A DNA stretch of 15,323 nucleotides from an uncultured Granulicatella sp. (lineage in GTDB: Bacteria > Bacillota > Bacilli > Lactobacillales > Aerococcaceae), in the NCBI GenBank assembly GCA_900551535.1, contig URWJ01000023.1, positions 1 to 15,323 of the forward strand, given 5' to 3'. The notes beneath the pieces were generated by a model. The model made no database searches. It saw nothing but the letters and a program-made list of their open reading frames with translations, and was not told the DNA's origin. The number at the start of each line of letters is the position of its first letter. Position 1 is the stretch's first letter. Shown here in pieces: positions 1-7,050 of this stretch. A program made the translations under genes and the position numbers.

Positions 1-28
1 ATCAAAAAACAAAAACAAACTAACTCAA

Positions 29-35
29 AAGGGGA
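29..35 (+). promoter_or_regulatory. Ribosome binding site of metQ
   Basis: AAGGGGA lies 8 nt before the ATG at 44 and fixes that start. The promoter lies outside the window, so nothing can be said about a riboswitch or T-box upstream. Confidence 0.7.
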
Positions 36-43
36 AAAACAAA

Positions 44-907
44 ATGAACATTAAAAAATTATTCGTAGCTGCAGCGGCAGCATTAACATTAGCGGCATGT
101 GGAGCTGCACAAACATCAAACTCATCAAGCTCAGCTTCATCAGAAGCAAAACAAGAAAACAAACACGTTAAAATCGGGGTTAACGCAGGGAACCACGAAG
201 TTTGGGACGATGTTATTGCTCGCTTGAAAGAAAAAGAAGGTATTGAAGTTGAATTAGTAGAATTCACTGACTACGTACAACCTAACCAAGCGTTAGAAAA
301 CGGCGACGTTGATTTGAACTCTTTCCAAACAATTATTTACTTAGAAAACTTCAACAAAGAACAAGGAACACACATCAAACCAATCGGCTACACTGTAATT
401 GCACCAATGGGTGTTTACTCTAAGAAAATTAAAGACGTAAGTGAATTAAAAGATGGCGATACAATTGCTATTCCTGAAGATACTTCAAACAACTCACGTG
501 CATTACGTTTACTACACGCAGCAGGCGTAATCAAATTAAAAGATCCTAACAACACTTTAGCAACTAAAGATGACATCGTTGAAAATCCTAAAAACATCCA
601 AATCAAAGAATTACCTGCTGGACAAACAGCTCGTGCTTTAGATGATGTTGCTGCTTCATTAATCAACAACGGTTTCGCTGTTGAAGCTGGATTCCAACCA
701 ACAAAAGATGCAATCTTCATCGAACAAATTACTGATTCTTCACAACCTTACTACAACGTAATCGCTGCTAAAGAAGGTAATGAAAACAACGAAGTATACA
801 AAAAAATCGTAGAATACTACCAATCACCAGAAACAGCTAAGAAAATTGAAGAAGTTTCAAAAGGTGCTAACGTACCAGTTTGGGAAAAAGCTAAATTGAA
901 CAACTAG
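44..907 (+). CDS. metQ: NlpA/MetQ-family substrate-binding lipoprotein (methionine ABC transporter)
   Basis: Extracellular solute-binding lipoprotein that would capture methionine (or a related amino acid) and pass it to a MetN-MetI type ABC importer. The 287-aa length is normal for the family. Residues 1-19 form a lipoprotein signal peptide: positive MNIKK, a hydrophobic Ala/Leu core, and lipobox LAAC with Cys19 as the lipidation site. A Ser-rich linker follows, then the NlpA domain opening with VKIGVNAGNHEVWDDV and containing the family-typical LPAGQTARALDDV and the AAS-INNGFAVEAGF stretch. Codon use is strongly biased, suggesting high expression. No metN or metI is visible: the next gene is an M20 amidohydrolase, so the transporter partners must be upstream or elsewhere. 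Family membership is firm; methionine as the substrate is inferred from the family. Confidence 0.88.
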   Translation: MNIKKLFVAAAAALTLAACGAAQTSNSSSSASSEAKQENKHVKIGVNAGNHEVWDDVIARLKEKEGIEVELVEFTDYVQPNQALENGDVDLNSFQTIIYLENFNKEQGTHIKPIGYTVIAPMGVYSKKIKDVSELKDGDTIAIPEDTSNNSRALRLLHAAGVIKLKDPNNTLATKDDIVENPKNIQIKELPAGQTARALDDVAASLINNGFAVEAGFQPTKDAIFIEQITDSSQPYYNVIAAKEGNENNEVYKKIVEYYQSPETAKKIEEVSKGANVPVWEKAKLNN

Positions 908-943
908 GATGAGAGGGCGAACGCTCAGGCCTGAAACACTGGA

Positions 944-988
944 CCAGAATAACGCAAAGGACTGCTTGCAGTCGTGCGGATATTCTGG
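944..988. repeat. Long hairpin in the first repeat unit
   Basis: CCAGAATA (944-951) pairs with TATTCTGG (981-988). Inside, CGCA (953-956) pairs with TGCG (975-978), and GACTGC (960-965) pairs with GCAGTC (968-973) across a TT loop. A smaller GGGCT/AGCCC hairpin follows at 1002-1014. Confidence 0.75.
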
Positions 989-1068
989 GAAGTGGACGTC
1001 AGGGCTGTGAGCCCGAACTCGACTACAACTAGGATGCGAGACATCGCGCTCAGAAATCGAACACTGGA

Positions 1069-1165
1069 AAATCCTTCACAGTGCGAAGGATTTGAAACAA
1101 AAGAGAAGGAACGTGAAACGTTCTGCGTACGTTTCGGGAAGCAAAACTTCACAGTGCGAAGTTTT
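1069..1165. repeat. Three consecutive hairpins, each with a 7-nt loop, in the second repeat unit
   Basis: First: AAATCCTTC (1069-1077), loop ACAGTGC, GAAGGATTT (1085-1093). Second: GAAACGT (1115-1121), loop TCTGCGT, ACGTTTC (1129-1135). Third: AAAACTTC (1143-1150), loop ACAGTGC, GAAGTTTT (1158-1165). The first and third share the identical loop and inner stem, while their outer stems differ with matched changes on both arms. That is the pattern expected if folding is conserved. Confidence 0.75.
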
Positions 1166-1178
1166 GGTTCTGCGATGG

Positions 1179-1220
1179 CGAGCTCAACTACTAGACTGTT
1201 AGCTCGAACTCAACTACTAG
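1179..1220. repeat. 12-bp direct repeat and CGAGCT/AGCTCG inverted repeat
   Basis: CTCAACTACTAG occurs at 1183-1194 and again at 1209-1220, a 26-bp period. CGAGCT (1179-1184) and AGCTCG (1201-1206) can pair around the first copy. This forms the right edge of the repeat island. Confidence 0.6.
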
Positions 1221-1263
1221 GATGCGAGAAAAGCAAGTTACATTTAGAAAAAAACAAAACCTT

Positions 1264-1290
1264 AAGAGGCGTGCTTAGCATGCCTCTTTA
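1264..1290 (+). terminator. Hairpin just before the amidohydrolase gene, possible terminator or attenuator
   Basis: AAGAGGCGTGC (1264-1274) pairs with GCATGCCTCTT (1278-1288) around loop TTA, with one G-T pair. It is preceded by an A-rich run and followed by only a short TTTATT tail. It lies 11 nt before the next ribosome binding site. It could end metQ transcription or limit read-through into the amidohydrolase gene. Confidence 0.55.
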
Positions 1291-1313
1291 TTCAATGAAA
1301 GAAGGCAAATACG

Positions 1314-2480
1314 ATGAGCAAAATTAAAGAAAAAGCACAAGCGTTAGAAGAATATCTTATAGCAACAAGAAGACATTTTCATGAAAACCCAGAATCAAGC
1401 TTAAAAGAGTACGATACTGCTGCTTATATTCAAAAAGAATTAACTTCTTTTGGCATTCCATTTGAAAAAGTAGGAGAAACAGGAACGTTAGCTATTATCA
1501 ATGGTGGTAAAGGAGAAGGAAAGAAAGTTTTACTTCGTGCCGATATCGATGCGCTAGAACTTCCGGATTGTACAGGTAAACCTTATGCGTCTAAACGTCC
1601 GGGGCTAAACCATGCTTGCGGACATGATTCTCACACAACAATGGGGTTAGGAACGGCTAAAGTCTTAAATGAATTGAAAGAGACATTTGCCGGAACAGTC
1701 TTAATTGCATTCCAACCTGCAGAAGAAATTGGTGCGGGCGCTAAACAATTCGTTGCTTCTGGAAAAATCGACAACATCGATGAATCATTTGCAATTCACG
1801 TAAATTCAGGGTTGCCAGTTGGAACTTTTGCGGTCGAAGGTGGACCAGTGAACGCTTCTTGTGATATTTTCAAAATCAAAATTACAGGGAAAAGTTCTCA
1901 CGTAGGTCGCCCTCACTTAGGACATGACGCGCTTGTGACAGCCAGTGAAGTTGTCGTTTCGCTTCAAACTATCGTGGCTCGCGAGGTGAATCCAATCGAT
2001 CGTGCTGTAGTTGGAATCGGCAAGTTGAATGCAGGGACTCGTTACAATATCGTTGCCAACGACGCTGAAATTGAAGGGACAATTCGTGCGTTCAGCCATG
2101 AAACACGTGCACACTTGAAAGAAGCGGTAACACGTATCGCAAAAGGAATCGCTGAACTCAACCGTTGTGACTTTGAAATTGATTGGTATGATGCGGCTGC
2201 TCCAGTGATTAATACTCCAGAGTTAGCAGAAGAATTCCAAAAAGTAGTTTCGAAAGTAGAAGGAATTGATAACCTCATTACAAATTACGAATCATCAATG
2301 GGTGCCGACGACTTTGCTGATTACTTAGTGAATAAACCAGGTGTTTATGGCTTGCTAGGTAGTCAATCTGGTGAAGACACAGCTTACGGGCATCACCATG
2401 AGAAATTCGATATCGATGAGCGTGTATTAGCACTTGGTGTTGAAATCGAAGTGAAGTATTTCTTAGGCAGACTTGCATAG
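1314..2480 (+). CDS. M20-family metallopeptidase/amidohydrolase (aminoacylase or hippurate-hydrolase type)
   Basis: Zinc-dependent amidohydrolase expected to cleave an N-acyl amino acid or similar amide in the cytoplasm, since no signal peptide is present. The 388-aa length is typical of the M20D group. Metal-site motifs visible: RADIDALELPD (75-85), HACGHDSHT (100-108, with Cys102 and His104 as expected ligands), the Glu pair in FQPAEEIGAGA (Glu137/138), His162 in the AIHVNSG stretch, and a C-terminal GHHHEKFDID with His 360-362. The dimerisation domain starts near residue 182 (ASCDIFKIKITGKSSHVGRP). Start chosen for GAAGG at 1301-1305, 8 nt upstream. Lying directly behind metQ, it may release methionine or cysteine from acylated precursors, but that is inference from position; the exact substrate cannot be read from the sequence. 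Confidence 0.85.
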   Translation: MSKIKEKAQALEEYLIATRRHFHENPESSLKEYDTAAYIQKELTSFGIPFEKVGETGTLAIINGGKGEGKKVLLRADIDALELPDCTGKPYASKRPGLNHACGHDSHTTMGLGTAKVLNELKETFAGTVLIAFQPAEEIGAGAKQFVASGKIDNIDESFAIHVNSGLPVGTFAVEGGPVNASCDIFKIKITGKSSHVGRPHLGHDALVTASEVVVSLQTIVAREVNPIDRAVVGIGKLNAGTRYNIVANDAEIEGTIRAFSHETRAHLKEAVTRIAKGIAELNRCDFEIDWYDAAAPVINTPELAEEFQKVVSKVEGIDNLITNYESSMGADDFADYLVNKPGVYGLLGSQSGEDTAYGHHHEKFDIDERVLALGVEIEVKYFLGRLA

Positions 2481-2493
2481 AAAGTTAGAGGAG

Positions 2494-2524
2494 AGAGTCG
2501 AAAGGGTTTTCGGCCTCTTTTTTA
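2494..2524 (+). terminator. Rho-independent terminator of the amidohydrolase gene
   Basis: AGAGTCGAAA pairs with TTTTCGGCCTCT around GGG, with a small bulge and a T-G pair, followed by a run of T. It closes the metQ-amidohydrolase region. Confidence 0.75.
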
Positions 2525-2585
2525 TATAAAAACGTTAAAAAACTTTAATATTTGTGGAATTGTCATAGGCAAGAAAGAAGCCATA

Positions 2586-2594
2586 TGCTATAAT
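2586..2594 (+). promoter_or_regulatory. Extended -10 promoter of the dlt operon
   Basis: TGCTATAAT is a perfect -10 with the TGn extension; no good -35 sits at 17 nt (TTGTCA at 2560-2565 is 23 nt away). The expected transcript start is near 2601. The leader contains an inverted repeat, CTGAAAA (2605-2611) with TTTTCAG (2624-2630) plus inner AACA/TGTT. Confidence 0.6.
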
Positions 2595-2663
2595 TCTTGT
2601 GTGTCTGAAAATTAAACAGTTGTTTTTCAGAAAGAGATTATGGAAAGTGTTCGGGAGAAAACG

Positions 2664-4142
2664 ATGAAACCATTATTAGAACAATTAGAACTAAATACGA
2701 AACAAGATAAAGTTGTTTACCGACACGATTTAATGCCGGAAGAAGAGTTAACAGCAAGTCTTGTCTGGGAGTACTCAGATAAGCTAGCAGCATACTTACA
2801 TAAAACATACAAAGGGAATAAATCTCCAATCGTAGTCTATGGTCATAAACACCCATTTATGTTAGTGTACTTTTTGGCTTGTGTAAAATCAGGTCATGCC
2901 TATTGTCCAGTTGATGTGAATACACCAATTGACCGCGTTGAAGATATTATCGCAACCGTTAAGAGCCCAGTCGTGCTCGTAAGCGAAGAAATTTCGCTAG
3001 ATGCATCAACATTGACAGTTTCTGAAGCTAAAGAAGTGATCGCTTCAACGACGGAACGTATTTCAAAAGAACATTATGTTCAAGCAGAAGATATTTTCTA
3101 TATTATCTTTACTTCTGGAAGTACAGGGAAGCCAAAAGGAGTTTCGATTACTTACAATAACTTGAACCATTTCTTAGATTGGTACACAGGGTATTACAAA
3201 GAGAAAGGGCCTCAAGTATTTCTTGGGCATCCGCCATTCTCATTTGATTTATCAGTGATGTCACTTTGGCCAGCGCTCTATATGCATGCGCCACTGGTTC
3301 AAATTGATAAAGAGCATTTACAAGACTTCAAAGTGTTGTTTAAAACATTAGAAGAGTCTAAAGCAACGGTTTGGATTTCAACGCCATCGTTTGCGGAAAT
3401 GTGCTTGGTGGATCCAAGTTTCAACCAAGAACTACTTCCTGAATTAGAGCAGTTTGTCTTCTGTGGAGAGAAGTTATTTAGTTCCACTGTTGAAAAGCTA
3501 ATGGAACGATTCCCACGCGCAGAAGTGGTGAACACGTATGGACCAACGGAATCAACCGTTATGGTAACATGGATGCCATTAACACGAGAATTGTTAGAGA
3601 AGTATCCAGATAATCTACCAGTAGGTGTGATTAAGCCTGGGACAACCGTGTTAATTGATGGACCAGAAAGCGGAGAAATTATTATTTACGGAAATACCGT
3701 GGCAAAAGGATATTATGAAAACCCTGAAATGAATGCGAAACATTTCTTCGAAGTAGATGGAGAGCGTGCATATCGTACCGGGGACGTAGGGCATTTCGAA
3801 GGAGATTTATTATTCTGCGAAGGACGAATCGATTTCCAAATCAAATTACATGGTCACCGTATCGAGTTGGAGGATATTGACAATAACTTGTTGAAGAATC
3901 CGAAAATTCGTCAGGCTGCAACGGTTCCTTCGGTGGTGGATGGAAAAGTAAAATCGATTACGTCATTTGTCGTGTATAACGAGCCGATTGAAAAACGTTT
4001 TGAAACAGTTAAACTCGTGAAAAAAGAATTGGCGCAACATGTGCCGGAATATATGATTCCAAAGAAAGTCGTCTTCTTAGACGAAATGCCGCTGAACAAT
4101 AACGGTAAAATTGATAAAAAACAATTAAAGGAGCTTGTGTAG
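2664..4142 (+). CDS. dltA: D-alanine--[D-alanyl carrier protein] ligase DltA
   Basis: Cytoplasmic adenylating enzyme that activates D-alanine with ATP and loads it on the phosphopantetheine arm of DltC for cell-wall teichoic acid D-alanylation. Motifs of the ANL superfamily in order: P-loop FTSGSTGKPKG (149-159), FCGE (266-269, with the Cys267 expected next to the D-Ala side chain in DltA), TYGPTE (291-296), YRTGD (370-374), GRIDFQIKLHGHR (387-399), and the C-terminal NNNGKID with Lys482. An in-frame ATG lies 24 nt further upstream at 2640, but GGGAG at 2653-2657 sits 6 nt before the ATG at 2664, so the shorter 492-aa form is preferred; it is near the family norm of about 500. It is followed 3 bp later by dltB. 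The FCGE region supports DltA rather than a generic acyl-CoA ligase. Confidence 0.88.
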   Translation: MKPLLEQLELNTKQDKVVYRHDLMPEEELTASLVWEYSDKLAAYLHKTYKGNKSPIVVYGHKHPFMLVYFLACVKSGHAYCPVDVNTPIDRVEDIIATVKSPVVLVSEEISLDASTLTVSEAKEVIASTTERISKEHYVQAEDIFYIIFTSGSTGKPKGVSITYNNLNHFLDWYTGYYKEKGPQVFLGHPPFSFDLSVMSLWPALYMHAPLVQIDKEHLQDFKVLFKTLEESKATVWISTPSFAEMCLVDPSFNQELLPELEQFVFCGEKLFSSTVEKLMERFPRAEVVNTYGPTESTVMVTWMPLTRELLEKYPDNLPVGVIKPGTTVLIDGPESGEIIIYGNTVAKGYYENPEMNAKHFFEVDGERAYRTGDVGHFEGDLLFCEGRIDFQIKLHGHRIELEDIDNNLLKNPKIRQAATVPSVVDGKVKSITSFVVYNEPIEKRFETVKLVKKELAQHVPEYMIPKKVVFLDEMPLNNNGKIDKKQLKELV

Positions 4143-4145
4143 TCG

Positions 4146-5306
4146 ATGCATTATTTTGAAGGTCTCTCTTTCTTCATGACGCTAGGACTCGTATTAATCG
4201 TAGCGTTCATATTAAATGTCTTTCAAAAATCTACGTATTATCTATCATTACTATTCTCATTAGTGATGGTCTATTTCGTGTTCATTAAAACGCCGGACCA
4301 ACTGATTGCGCTATTGGGATTTGTGGTGTTAGGTTACATCTTGATGCAGATGACCTCTAAGCTGAAGGATCGCAAGAAGGCAATGCCAATTATGGTGTTG
4401 TTAGCGGGGTTGCCGTTGATTGTGGTGAAAATTTTGCCTGTGTTTCATGTGAATGGATTTGGATTTTTAGGAATTTCATATATGACCTTCAAATTAGTCC
4501 AAATCATAGTTGAGATGTATGACGGGTTGATTGAAAAGCCGATGTCTGTTCTCGATTACACACATTTCTTGTTATTCTTTCCAGCGCTTAGTTCCGGACC
4601 GATTGACCGTAGTCGCAGATTTATGGACGATTGGCAGAAACAAAGAAGTCGAGCGGAGTATTTAGAACTCGCAGGTACAGGTATTTTTAGGTTAGTGTTA
4701 GGTTTATTCTATAAGTTGGTAGTATCCGGAATGGTATTTCAACAGATGAATGGGCCGATGGGGAAAGATGTGACCTATCTCATCGGGTATATGTATCTTT
4801 ACACCGCATACTTGTTCTTTGACTTTGCTGGATACAGTTTAATGGCAGTAGGGGCAAGTAATATTCTAGGTGTTGAAACGCCGATGAACTTTAACTTCCC
4901 ATTTATCAGTATCGACATTAAAGACTTCTGGAACAGATGGCATATTACGCTTTCGACATGGCTGCGCGACTTTGTTTTCTCGCGCGTTGTAATGCGATTC
5001 ATGCGTAAGAAAGTCTTTAAGAAGAGACTGACGACGGCGATGGTTGCCTATATGATCAACATGACCTTCATGGGATTTTGGCATGGGGTGACACTGGACT
5101 ACATCATCTACGGTGTGTATCACGGGGTGCTGATGGCGTCGTTTGAATGGTATCAGAAGAAATCGAAGTTTTATAAGAAAAACAAGAATAAGACTTGGTA
5201 TAAAATTACAAGTTGGATCATCACAATGCATTTAGTGATGTTTGGGTTCTTGATTTTTTCAGGAAAACCATTATTATGGATAAGTAAATTAATTTCAATG
5301 CAATAG
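4146..5306 (+). CDS. dltB: MBOAT-family D-alanyl transfer protein DltB
   Basis: Polytopic membrane protein of the MBOAT acyltransferase family. In the Dlt pathway it takes D-alanine from loaded DltC on the cytoplasmic side and passes it outward. The 386-aa protein has many hydrophobic segments from residue 8 on. MBOAT signatures seen: SSGPIDRSRRF (149-159), FDFAGYS (225-231), DFWNRWHITLSTWLRDFVF (260-278) with His266, and FWHGVTLDYIIYGVYHG (311-327) with His313. By my recollection of the published DltB structure these two correspond to the conserved His pair there. AAAGGAG at 4128-4134 within the end of dltA is the likely ribosome binding site, showing translational linkage. The gene is clearly part of the dltA-dltC transcript. 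Confidence 0.88.
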   Translation: MHYFEGLSFFMTLGLVLIVAFILNVFQKSTYYLSLLFSLVMVYFVFIKTPDQLIALLGFVVLGYILMQMTSKLKDRKKAMPIMVLLAGLPLIVVKILPVFHVNGFGFLGISYMTFKLVQIIVEMYDGLIEKPMSVLDYTHFLLFFPALSSGPIDRSRRFMDDWQKQRSRAEYLELAGTGIFRLVLGLFYKLVVSGMVFQQMNGPMGKDVTYLIGYMYLYTAYLFFDFAGYSLMAVGASNILGVETPMNFNFPFISIDIKDFWNRWHITLSTWLRDFVFSRVVMRFMRKKVFKKRLTTAMVAYMINMTFMGFWHGVTLDYIIYGVYHGVLMASFEWYQKKSKFYKKNKNKTWYKITSWIITMHLVMFGFLIFSGKPLLWISKLISMQ

Positions 5307-5317
5307 GAGGGATTTCC

Positions 5318-5548
5318 ATGGAAGAAAGAATTTTAGAAATTCTAGAAGAAATTTGCGAAGATGAAGTAGTATACGAAGATAAAGACATCAATTTAAAAGA
5401 AGAAGGGTTAATGGATTCATTAGCGTTCGTTGAACTACTTGTTCGCTTAGAAGAGTTTGGTATCGAAGTGGCTCCAACAGAAGTTACTTATGAAGAAATC
5501 GATACTCCAAATAAAATTATTAAATACGTTTCAGAACGTGTTGGTTAA
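5318..5548 (+). CDS. dltC: D-alanyl carrier protein DltC
   Basis: Small acidic acyl-carrier-type protein of 76 aa that carries D-alanine as a phosphopantetheine thioester between DltA and DltB. The attachment site is Ser34 in EEGLMDSLAFVELLVRLEEF (residues 28-47), matching the DS-L pattern of the family. A strong GGAGGG ribosome binding site stands before the ATG, 11 bp after dltB. The usual next gene, dltD, is missing: a strong terminator follows 12 bp after the stop codon. Length and gene order make the assignment secure, although the Ser environment (LMDSLAFVEL) differs somewhat from the common LLDSFGTVQL form. Confidence 0.88.
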   Translation: MEERILEILEEICEDEVVYEDKDINLKEEGLMDSLAFVELLVRLEEFGIEVAPTEVTYEEIDTPNKIIKYVSERVG

Positions 5549-5560
5549 TTTAAAATAGTA

Positions 5561-5597
5561 AAAGGCGCTTCCTGTCGAGTAGGAGGCGCCTTTTTGC
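5561..5597. terminator. Bidirectional terminator between dltC and the capA-like gene
   Basis: AAAGGCGCTTCCT (5561-5573) pairs with AGGAGGCGCCTTT (5581-5593), with one T-G pair and a 7-nt loop. A T-run follows on the plus strand, and an A-rich stretch precedes it, which becomes a T-rich tail on the minus strand. It can serve both convergent genes. Confidence 0.85.
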
Positions 5598-5601
5598 GTA
5601 C

Positions 5602-6849
5602 TTAGAATTTAATATTTAATAGTTTGTTTACTTCTGTATAAGCGGATTGAATTCTCTCGAGTGTTTCTTTGTCTACGGTATGTTCTAGAGGTCCGCCTGG
5701 TATATAGTTTTCAGCAAGAAAGACTTGATAGTCGTAAGCTGGTCCTCCCATAAAGCTGCGGTCGATTTCAGTACGTGAAACCCATGTTGGATGAGCCTTA
5801 ACACTTGTGAGGGTCGTCTTGCCGTTTTCTTTTTCGATGGTGATATCCATAATCACGCCACGCTCGGTCCAGATGTTCTCCAACGTTTCGACGCGTTGGT
5901 TCGAAAGAAGGTTTCCCATCGAGTAGATGATGAATTTCTTTTCACCGTCTTTTGTAATCGTTTCGGTTGGTTCAATGACGTGTGGATGTCCGCCGAAAAC
6001 GACATCGGCACCCCATTCGATCATTTGGTGATACGTATCGATTTGCCCTTGTGTTGGATGGAGGTGATATTCTTCTCCCATTTGTGGTAATATAATCGTA
6101 AAGTCGGCGATTTCTTCAGCACGCTGGATGAGCTGCTTCACCTTTTGCATATTTAAATCGTATAAATGATTGTTGTATTCTTCGTCGGTGAGAGTAGCTT
6201 CAATTCCATTAAATCCATACGCAAATCCAAGGATAGCCACTTTGATGCCGTTGACTTCTTTTATAAGAATGCCTTCTGATGGGTCGACCTTTACCCCGAA
6301 AATATCAAGTCCGTTTTTGCGGAAAGCATTGGCTGTGTATTTCAAACCTTCGATGCCTGTATCAAGAATATGGTTATGCGCTAAGTCGAGTACATCGTAT
6401 CCGGCGTCTTTAATGCTTTGAATCACTTCTTCAGGAGCGTTGAAAATCGGGTAGCCAGCAAGTGGTTCGTTTGGATTAATGGTTCCTTCGAAATCTCCAA
6501 TCGCAAGGTCTGCACTGGATACGAGTGGGGTAATTTGTTCGTAGTCATTTTTGAAATCGTACGAATTCCCGTCGAATGCACTGCCATAAACAATATCGTG
6601 ATAGAGCATATCCCCACTTGCGGTGATGCGAGCCACTTGTTTATTCGTTGGTGGAGACTGAGGGTTATTTGGTGTAGCGGCATCCTCTTGATTTTGTTCA
6701 GATGATGCCTTCGATGTTTGAACAGTCTCTATGCTTTCTTGCGCGGAGGGACGTGTAAGGAAACCTGCCGTAATCGTAAATGCAGATAAGATACAAACCC
6801 CATAAAATTCCATTCGTTTGATTTTGTCATTCTGTGAATTGCCTCTCAT
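5602..6849 (-). CDS. CapA/PgsA-family membrane-anchored metallophosphatase-like protein
   Basis: The 415-aa protein has a short basic N-terminus, one membrane segment (about 14-32), a Gln/Pro/Ser-rich linker (33-70), and an extracellular CapA domain of the calcineurin-like metallophosphatase superfamily. Likely metal and active-site elements: ASGDMLYHD (77-85), IGDFEGTI (117-124), LDLAHNHILDTG (154-165), QMGEEYHLHP (256-265), VVFGGHPHVIEPTE (283-296), and IIYSMGNLLSNQ (307-318). CapA/PgsA takes part in poly-gamma-glutamate capsule synthesis with PgsB and PgsC, but those genes are not here; many lone CapA-like proteins have no known substrate. A strong GGAGGGGG ribosome binding site lies 5 nt before the ATG on the minus strand. 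It converges on dltC, so it is not co-transcribed with dlt. A cell-surface role is inferred. Confidence 0.82.
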   Translation of the reverse strand: MRGNSQNDKIKRMEFYGVCILSAFTITAGFLTRPSAQESIETVQTSKASSEQNQEDAATPNNPQSPPTNKQVARITASGDMLYHDIVYGSAFDGNSYDFKNDYEQITPLVSSADLAIGDFEGTINPNEPLAGYPIFNAPEEVIQSIKDAGYDVLDLAHNHILDTGIEGLKYTANAFRKNGLDIFGVKVDPSEGILIKEVNGIKVAILGFAYGFNGIEATLTDEEYNNHLYDLNMQKVKQLIQRAEEIADFTIILPQMGEEYHLHPTQGQIDTYHQMIEWGADVVFGGHPHVIEPTETITKDGEKKFIIYSMGNLLSNQRVETLENIWTERGVIMDITIEKENGKTTLTSVKAHPTWVSRTEIDRSFMGGPAYDYQVFLAENYIPGGPLEHTVDKETLERIQSAYTEVNKLLNIKF

Positions 6850-6879
6850 AAATCCCCCTCCAAAACCTGTAGTAATTGT

Positions 6880-6908
6880 ATTATACTCCGAATTAATTCC
6901 TATTTAAA
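6880..6908 (-). promoter_or_regulatory. Promoter of the capA-like gene
   Basis: On the minus strand, TATAAT (6885 to 6880) is a consensus -10, with TTTAAA 17 nt upstream (6908 to 6903) as a weak -35. The AT-rich 6850-7050 stretch separates this gene from the divergent one. Confidence 0.5.
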
Positions 6909-6980
6909 TAGTAATTTTAGTATATATAGAAATAAATAATTTAATCACAATCCCCTCTAGAATTACTCGGCTGGTAGATA

Positions 6981-6986
6981 TATAAT
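6981..6986 (+). promoter_or_regulatory. Possible -10 box of the membrane-protein gene
   Basis: TATAAT stands 65 nt upstream of the chosen start at 7051. No convincing -35 is visible, so this is a weak assignment. Confidence 0.3.
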
Positions 6987-7050
6987 TTAGTTGAAAGCAG
7001 TAGTTGATAGTTTTTGTTATAGGAAATCATTACAGGGAGGGTGTAGGGTA

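Larger units (their letters stand above)
901..1228. repeat. Tandem modular hairpin-rich intergenic repeat (two units plus a third boundary)
   Basis: The boundary motif CAACTAGGATG(A/C)GAG occurs at 901-915 and 1026-1040, and a variant CTAGGATGCGAG at 1217-1228. The first 43 bases of the two units (901-943 and 1026-1068) align without gaps at 31 of 43 positions and both end in AACACTGGA. The unit ends are also alike: AGC(C/T)CGAACTC(G/A)ACTAC at 1010-1026 and 1201-1217. Between these conserved ends each unit carries different hairpins (listed separately). The first unit begins inside the metQ stop codon. No convincing gene lies here. The element behaves like a modular intergenic repeat, but its family is not recognised. 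Confidence 0.75.

Noticed and set aside
415..720. 101-aa open frame on the minus strand inside metQ
   Set aside because: Antisense to a well-conserved gene with strong codon bias; no ribosome binding site.
901..1228. CRISPR array
   Set aside because: Only two to three unequal repeats, with palindromic cargo rather than unique spacers of fixed length, and no cas genes.
974..1327. 117-aa open frame on the plus strand in the spacer between metQ and the amidohydrolase gene
   Set aside because: It lies almost wholly in the hairpin repeat island, has no ribosome binding site, its composition follows the repeats, and it overlaps the amidohydrolase start.
2525..2660. Possible small dltX gene before dltA
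   Set aside because: No open frame of about 45-50 codons with a start and ribosome binding site; the ATG at 2585 meets a stop after two codons.
2640..2663. Longer dltA form starting at 2640
   Set aside because: The ATG at 2664 has GGGAG at proper distance, while 2640 has only a weak purine stretch upstream.
4866..5231. 121-aa open frame on the minus strand inside dltB
   Set aside because: Shadow of the conserved dltB reading frame; no start signals and a His/Arg-rich composition typical of antisense frames.
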